DNA of 64,000 nucleotides. It comes from Suillus spraguei (taxonomy: Eukaryota; Basidiomycota; Agaricomycetes; Boletales; Suillaceae). The stretch covers positions 1 to 64,000 of the forward strand of contig JABCPU010000297.1 in assembly GCA_016800925.1 (NCBI GenBank). Direction: 5' to 3'. Shown here in pieces: positions 58,725 to 64,000 of this stretch (position 1 is its first letter; every line of letters starts with the position of its first letter). Both the position numbers and the translations under genes were made by a program. The notes beneath the pieces were generated by a model that saw nothing but the letters and a program-made list of their open reading frames with translations, was not told where the DNA came from and ran no database searches.

Positions 58725-59500
58725 ATCCAGAAATGGAGCCAACTGATCGCCGGTATATACATGACGCAAAAACATCTTGAACTGTACGCCCCTGAGGGTG
58801 GCTTCACTTGTCCCATCTGCGCAGATAATGTGGATGGCCGAATACATTCCGCATCTTCATCAATTACCTAAAATTTCAGACCGCAAACCTCCAGAGCTCT
58901 CCATGCCATGCAAACTTCGGAAGTCCAAGTATGCGCCTGCTGAAACATTCGTCTTTTACTCTGTTGGAGCTAGAAAATCAAGTTCTCGAGCTAAAGCGGC
59001 GGGCCCTAGTAGCGCTAAGCACACGTCTGAATTCTGCTTAATTTAGTCGAGCGGCAAAATTGGTAATTGGCGTACATCCCAGTAGCGCTGGTGACGATGA
59101 GGCAGGCTTTCTCGTGGCATCTTCCACTACCATTCCAGGAGCCTGAAACACTGATTGGCACTGACCACCGTAGTACCTCCGCTATTCCACATGCACAAGC
59201 ATCTCCACTTCCGATTCGTCCTGCAATCTTGACAAAAATCTTAATATTCTTTCGGGCACTCGTTCGTCTGGCGCTCCCTTTTGGTTGGCGCTCTTTGGCG
59301 CTCCTCTGGGCGCTCCCTTTGGTTGGCACTCTTTTTGGTCGGTGCTCTTTTTTTGGGCGCTCCTCTGGCACTGCCTTTGGTTGGTGCTCTCTTTGTTGGC
59401 GCTCTCTTTGGTTGGCGCTCGGGTTCCTGTTCGTGGACGCCAATGTCAAGAAAACACATCTCCTACTCTTGATCAAGGTGCGTCATTCTTGTCTCGTGTG
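58725..59500. other. Intergenic with a minisatellite; no gene supported
   Basis: Apart from the tandem repeat at 59268-59425, only repeat-driven open frames on both strands. The start of the following membrane-protein gene may lie in its last part. Confidence 0.45.
59268..59425. repeat. Minisatellite, unit about 12-16 bp
   Basis: About ten degenerate units around GGTTGGCGCTCTTT / GGCGCTCCTCTG, strand-asymmetric (G/T-rich on plus). It creates long artificial frames on both strands (for example peptides rich in KRAPTK on minus), which I do not regard as genes. Confidence 0.8.
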
Positions 59501-59553
59501 GTCGCTACTTACATGGCGGCTGTCAGACCATCGCCCTTTTTAATACAAATCAA

Positions 59554-61634
59554 CATGAGGAGGCAATTATGCGCGTCCAAAAATGCCGCAGGGCAAACTG
59601 TAACGAGCGAGACCGCCCTTCAGCTCCCACTCACTTACTACGGTCCAAGTGTGAGTAGTTTTGTTTGCACATTCGTCTCTATGGCCGAAGAAATGCGCTT
59701 CAAGATAACTATACATTGTGCACCATACTGATGCCCAGATTCCCTTAGGCAGTGACGGCGCTTGGACTTACGGTGGTTCACCTCGCCAGCAGCTTCCACT
59801 TCCTCTCCAACGTCTTCTCCTACCGCGACATCCTCCACCTTCACCACAACATCATCCTCTGTGACATCTGCATCGTCTTCATCATCCTATCAGTCTACAT
59901 CTACATCCCCTTCCACCTCTGCGACATCAAATCATTCTTCAAACACAAGTGCCTTATCTAAAGGAGCCCTCATTGGTATCATCATTGGTGCCATCATCTT
60001 GTTCATCATTTTGCTTCTGCTTTTTATCTGGTTCGTTCGTTGGAACTCCCGTCAACAAGAGCTGGTCTGGGTTCTCCTCGCGACAGCGGTGATGATGAAG
60101 CAGATTCTTTCCTCCGTCGTAGCACCATTACTGATCCTGAATGCCGTCTACGGCCAGTATCTTCTCTTCCACCGGTGCTGCCCCACCCCATATTGTAGGA
60201 AGCACTGGCTCCGACCGAACAAGGTCCTCCCAGGCTTCGACAGACTATGGCGTCGTCCTGCCTGGCTCAGAACACTTTGGACAGGCATATGGTGGTGACG
60301 GTGGCCCAGCCCACGCCAGCAGTGAAATGCTAGGCCACATCTTGTTTCCTGGAGAGCTCCTTCGCATTGAAGATGAGGAAGAGCTGGAAGACATACCCCG
60401 ACCACGCATGTACAGCTCAAGCCATCCCTCTTTGCCCGAGCACATCGCCCCCCTACTTCCATCCCCACCTTTTGAAGGTACTACTACACGCAAACCTTCA
60501 GGCCGCTCACTACTTAATGAAAAGGAAAAGTCCGTCCGCAGTGCCTCTTATCCAACAAGTGACCTGGAGGACTTAAAAGCCTTCACTGCTCGCCGCGTAC
60601 GCGTCCAGGAGCTTGGTTCCCGCAGCCCACAAGATGACGACTCCACAAATACTCAGCCTTTCGCAGGACCTGGCAGTTGGCACAACTCCTTCTCTTGTCT
60701 GCGAAAGAGCTGGTTTGGATCCTCATCATCTCGCAGCGGATCAAACTCGCGCAAGGGATCGGATAAAGACGCAGAGGCAGCCCAATCCTTACTCGGCCGC
60801 AGGCTTGGTGTAGGCTATACCCCTGCAGGAGAACGTCCAATGTCGAGCGTGAGCGCTAAGAGCGTAATATCTGGGAACACGGTGTACCATGACGCAGTCT
60901 CTCATATGGGCACCTCAATTTTCCCTTCCTTCCAGAGCCATCACGCCTGCGAGTCAGAGGAAGTGTAGTACCTGCAGCGGACTTTAGACCTCCTATGCGG
61001 AGTGGGGCACCCCCAGCATATGACGATCCATATGATTTGCTAAGTAGTAGGAATCTCAGTCCGTTGTCCCTCACAGGCATCGATGTTCTGGATATACCAG
61101 CACCAGCACATTTCTCGTCTGCTTCGACGAACGGGAGACCTTTGCCGCCAGGTCTCGTCCCATTGTCTAGTCGCCATGCATGGAGGGAGTTGCTGTCCGT
61201 GATCACTGGCTCGTCAAATGGCGCCGGTATCACAATCGATGTTCTCGATGCTAAGCCGCCACAAGCAGGGGATGGTTGGAGAAGTTTAGCCGGTGGCTTC
61301 CTCGGTGCCAGTGTAGGACCAGATCCAAGTGAACAGAGAACCCCGTTTGGAACTGTGAGTTTGGGGACCACTGGTGAGAATCTTGGACTAACGATATTCG
61401 TTGATACAGCCCCAAGTCATCCATCGAGGAAATCCATTGATCTCTGAGCGAGAGTCTTTGCACTCTATGCATTCGCACCCAAGCCCCTACTCGGTATGTT
61501 CATCTTCAGGCTCAGCACCTACATCCTTCGCACGCGTTTTCAACCTCTCAGGGTCCAATTCGTCTCCTTTTGCAAGTCCCGCTTTATTATATAGCTATGA
61601 GACTTCCGAGCTGTCGGACGAAGATTTGAGGTAA
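59554..61634 (+). CDS. Ser/Thr-rich single-pass membrane protein with long cytoplasmic tail, frame-broken
   Basis: The extracellular part ends NAAGQTVTSETALQLPLTYY then GSDGAWTYGG. After an intron comes a Ser/Thr/Pro mucin-like stalk (SSPTSSPTATSSTFTTTSSS) and a clear transmembrane helix (GALIGIIIGAIILFIILLLL, then FIWFVRW). The cytoplasmic tail of about 450 residues is charged and Ser-rich (DSGDDEADSFLRRSTITDPE, then ELLRIEDEEELEDIPRPR) with GVDVLDIPAPAH-like and DPYDLLSS segments, ending SYETSELSDEDLR. Introns at about 60146-60198 (55 bp) and about 61350-61406 (55 bp, ACTAAC branch site) keep phase. Frame changes near 59793 (CC), 60056 (AA) and 60918 (TTTT) are each cured by one extra base. 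The layout resembles basidiomycete single-pass sensors or adhesins; no named family. The signal peptide and true start are not resolved. Confidence 0.6.
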
Positions 61635-61674
61635 TTGCGAGGCCTGTCTTTCTTACTGGTAACAGGAGTAGATC

Positions 61675-62409
61675 TTATTGGTCTACAATGACTCTGGTCT
61701 TAGAAGCCTTCCGCGACTGAACATCGGACAAGAACCGTGGGAGGCACGCCAGTGACAGCAGCGAGGAAGGTCGAGAAGAATCGAGACGAGCGCGAGATGG
61801 TGAGCCAGCTGGGGTAATTGAGGTGTAGAACCCTTGGTCGTCCTTTTTCAGCCCTGGAGGAAGGTACCGGTAATTACCATTGATAGCTGGGAATACGAAG
61901 TTGGCTGGGATGGGAGACGAGCTCGAGCGTGATGAGCTGGAGTTTGATGAGGGGGACATCAAAAGTTTGGACAACAGGCCTGATTTGGGGGTGAAAGCTC
62001 TTGCGGACCCATTGAGAGTCTTAGGCGGAGAAAGACTACGGTCATCTAACACAGGGGAAGGCTGGTGTATCTCAACATCGGAAAATGCACTCCTTTGTGT
62101 GGGCGTGGAAGGGAGCATATCAGAATCAGTGGATGGCTCTGAATCATATTCCAGCGAGGAGAGCGGAGACTGGGGACGGCCACCTGGGGAAAAGGCATGT
62201 AAATGATTTGCAAGGAAAGTGTAAATCTCAAACGCACCGTCGAGGTCGGAGACGGATATAGCCCGGGATAGTTGGGTATCCCCAAGTAGATCCTGAACAA
62301 GAATAGCCCACTGAGATCTCGCAAACTCGACCTCCTCCTCCTCTTCGTCGACGTCAACAGACAACTTCGTCCAACTAGTATACAACTCGTCCAAGGTGAT
62401 ATCAGGCAT
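61675..62409 (-). CDS. Hypothetical acidic, Ser-rich protein
   Basis: Single open exon. I choose the Met at 62409 (MPDITLDELYTSWTKLSVDV) over the upstream one because the extra residues look like leader. The first about 75 residues are helical and acidic (DEEEEEVEFARSQWAILVQD, then LSRAISVSDLDGAFEIYTFL). The rest is low complexity (SSNSSSSRSSSSPIPANFVF) with a short ordered-looking part NGNYRYLPPGLKK. It has no recognisable domain. It converges with the membrane-protein gene (40 bp between stops) and lies in tandem behind the Nup188-like fragment. Confidence 0.6.
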   Translation of the reverse strand: MPDITLDELYTSWTKLSVDVDEEEEEVEFARSQWAILVQDLLGDTQLSRAISVSDLDGAFEIYTFLANHLHAFSPGGRPQSPLSSLEYDSEPSTDSDMLPSTPTQRSAFSDVEIHQPSPVLDDRSLSPPKTLNGSARAFTPKSGLLSKLLMSPSSNSSSSRSSSSPIPANFVFPAINGNYRYLPPGLKKDDQGFYTSITPAGSPSRARLDSSRPSSLLSLACLPRFLSDVQSRKASKTRVIVDQ

Positions 62410-62517
62410 GATACAGTGAGTGAATCCGGAATCCACAATCTTAAGACGTCTTCTGCGGCTTGAACGCCAATGAATTTGTGATTCAGTGACTCAGAAAGTG
62501 ACCATTTGTTTGCAGAG

Positions 62518-63775
62518 TCATGGAGCAGGATTTGACCCCATCAAAGCTGTCTGAGCGTAGGTAAGGGAGAGATTGAGGTTCAAGGACGCGACCCTCCTTT
62601 CCACTTCCTCCACTGCATTTGCCTTATCATTGCCCGACGCGCACTGTTGCAGACGACTGCACAGAAGTGCTATGGAGAACGTGAAGTCATCGCCAAACTC
62701 CTGGTCGTCACTGAGATCCTGCGATTGTAGATGAGTATAGATGAGTAAGGGAGAGTCCCGGGAAGTCCTGCTCAAGCTGTGCGGCAAGTTTGTCAGAAAG
62801 ACTGGGGTCATATGATGTGCTCTTTGCCTCCAATATCAATTCATTGAGTTGATCTTCGGACTTGAATGGTGAAGCTAGCTTGCTGTAACTCAAGGGCTTC
62901 TTCGCGGGCTCAGATGGTCCAGGCCGCGGGTGAAGGAAAATATCTTGTCCAACGACACGCACAGCATATGACTTCACCATGTTGCGATACGACTGAACAG
63001 ACACTGCTCCGTGGAGACTTGATCGGCGCTCGTCATCCGATATGATGAATGTCTCTATCTCATAGTCAGGATCGGGACCAAGCACTTCTTTAACGAGTAG
63101 CCTCGATGATATTTGTGTTTAAGTCTGTGTTGCCACACGACATCAATGAAGTGGAACACCGATGCTAACAGATGAGAATTGGCTTCCCACAAGTCTTTCC
63201 AGCAACTAACGGTTTCATTAGCAACTTCGAGTGCGCTCGCGTGCTTCTTTAAATCATGCTATCCTTGCTCTTGCCCTTGTTATTAGGAGCCAAGAATTGT
63301 CCTGTAACGAAGAGGTTGGCTAATGCTGGTTCCTTGTCGACAGCAAGGGCTATGAAGTTCCAAATGGCGTCGCGCAGGGCGAGCTGAAAGCTGCCCGCGC
63401 CATAAGTACATGCGATGGCTTCCTTTCCTTAGAGCGATTGTGGTGTGGATGCAGGGAGTCCAAAAACCTGCGATACGGTTCTGAAATTTCTTTCAATTGA
63501 TCAGCTTCTGAGGTCAACTGCGAGGCCTCAGGCAGGTGCGTGCACGCGTGCTGGCTAGACAAGTTGGACGTCACGATCTCATGAATCCGTTTGAGCGACT
63601 CTGGTGATCGGAAGTAAGATCCATGACTTTCAGCTCCGAAAGTTGTTGAAAATGCTGAATACAGGTGTTCGATACTTCCTACTCTCTCACTTGATGGAAC
63701 ACTGTGTTTGGATGCGCAAGAGACTTCACATACATCGGTGGACTCTAAATCAATGTTTTGCTCGATAAAAATCAT
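62518..63775 (-). pseudogene. Nup188-like nucleoporin fragment, frame-broken and truncated
   Basis: Pieces in order on the minus strand are SYFRSPESLKRIHEIVTSNL, EPYRRFLDSLHPHHNRS, KEAIACTYGAGSFQLALRDA with IWNFIALAVDKEPALANLFV, ALEVANETVSCWKDLWEANS with HLLASVFHFIDVVWQH, then LGPDPDYEIETFIISDDERR, KKPLSYSKLASP, EFGDDFTFSIALLCSRLQQ and SLNLNLSLTYAQTALMG. I associate these with the fungal Nup188/Nup184 scaffold nucleoporin, from memory of the family. It ends after ALMG at a stop, where the family normally continues for many hundred residues. Frames change near 63260 and 63090. A perfect 10-bp tandem duplication (TAGATGAGTA twice, 62728-62747) shifts the frame between LSLTHL and QSQDL. The 5' part may lie beyond the window. 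Fragment or pseudogene. Confidence 0.45.
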
Positions 63776-64000
63776 AACATGAACTTGGACGAGTTAGCAT
63801 CACTGTACACTGAGTCACATTGCTATATAGCTGAAATATATTATCATTGTCATGCTATCACATTATTTGACAGTGCTGGTGGTGAACCGATGAACTAGTA
63901 GGACTTCACTCCGAGCTGCTGTCTTTGTAGCCCGACGACATCATACTTAAATTAGAAATATGTAACAGGTAAGGCGGAGAGTGTCTCGCTCCAAAACTAA

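Noticed and set aside
59015..59476. Long minus-strand frame rich in KRAPTK-type repeats.
   Set aside because: It is produced by the minisatellite read in the antisense direction, with no domain and no splice support.
61880..62206. Plus-strand frame of 108 residues.
   Set aside because: It is the antisense shadow of the 61675-62409 gene, whose Ser-rich frame is longer and has a sensible start.

Overview
This is nuclear DNA from a filamentous basidiomycete, most probably an agaricomycete mushroom-type fungus. The genes carry many short introns (mostly 45-60 bp, GT-AG) and are densely packed on both strands. A basidiomycete-restricted family (DUF6699-like) is present, together with fungal regulators (WOPR/Gti1-Pac2) and a Ty3/gypsy-like retroelement. 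There are no bacterial operons, ribosome binding sites or CRISPR arrays. All calls come from reading the sequence; exon borders are my own and no search was run.

Layout. 1-14 kb is repeat-rich and decaying: the 3' end of a gag-only LTR element (1-2044), three copies of one DUF6699-like gene in different states of decay (2.1-4.0, 6.0-7.3 and 9.0-10.3 kb), an inverted repeat with arms about 1.2 kb apart, and a segmental duplication. 14-31 kb is genic: a Vps3844/DUF3844 membrane protein, the TFIIA large subunit, two tandem WOPR transcription factors, cysteinyl-tRNA synthetase with a probable mitochondrial-form extension, free methionine-(R)-sulfoxide reductase, and a LysM protein. 31-46 kb holds an unidentified multi-exon gene, a CLC chloride channel/transporter, splicing factor Cwc24, a C2H2 zinc-finger protein, protein phosphatase Ppg1 and a CRAL-TRIO (Sec14-like) protein. 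48-64 kb holds a SETD6/Rkm4-type lysine methyltransferase, a CUE-domain ubiquitin adaptor, a PMC1-type calcium ATPase, a Ser/Thr-rich single-pass membrane protein, a hypothetical protein, and a broken Nup188-like nucleoporin fragment running to the right edge.

How the genes relate. Most are unrelated housekeeping genes, as is usual in a fungal chromosome arm. Two arrangements look like local duplication: the DUF6699-like copies and the WOPR pair. Several neighbours are divergent with short shared intergenic regions (Vps3844/TFIIA, CLC/Cwc24, SETD6-like/CUE). CysRS and the methionine-sulfoxide reductase converge with stop codons about 40 bp apart.

An overall oddity is that several otherwise well-conserved genes are broken by isolated frame changes, each repaired by one extra base and several at short mononucleotide runs. 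That pattern suggests indel errors in the assembly as much as real mutation. True decay is best supported for the first two DUF6699-like copies and the Nup188-like fragment. I found no convincing new defence or biosynthetic system. The most interesting items are the WOPR pair with very different intron content, the gag-only retroelement, the inverted repeat, and the unidentified gene at 31.5-32.5 kb.
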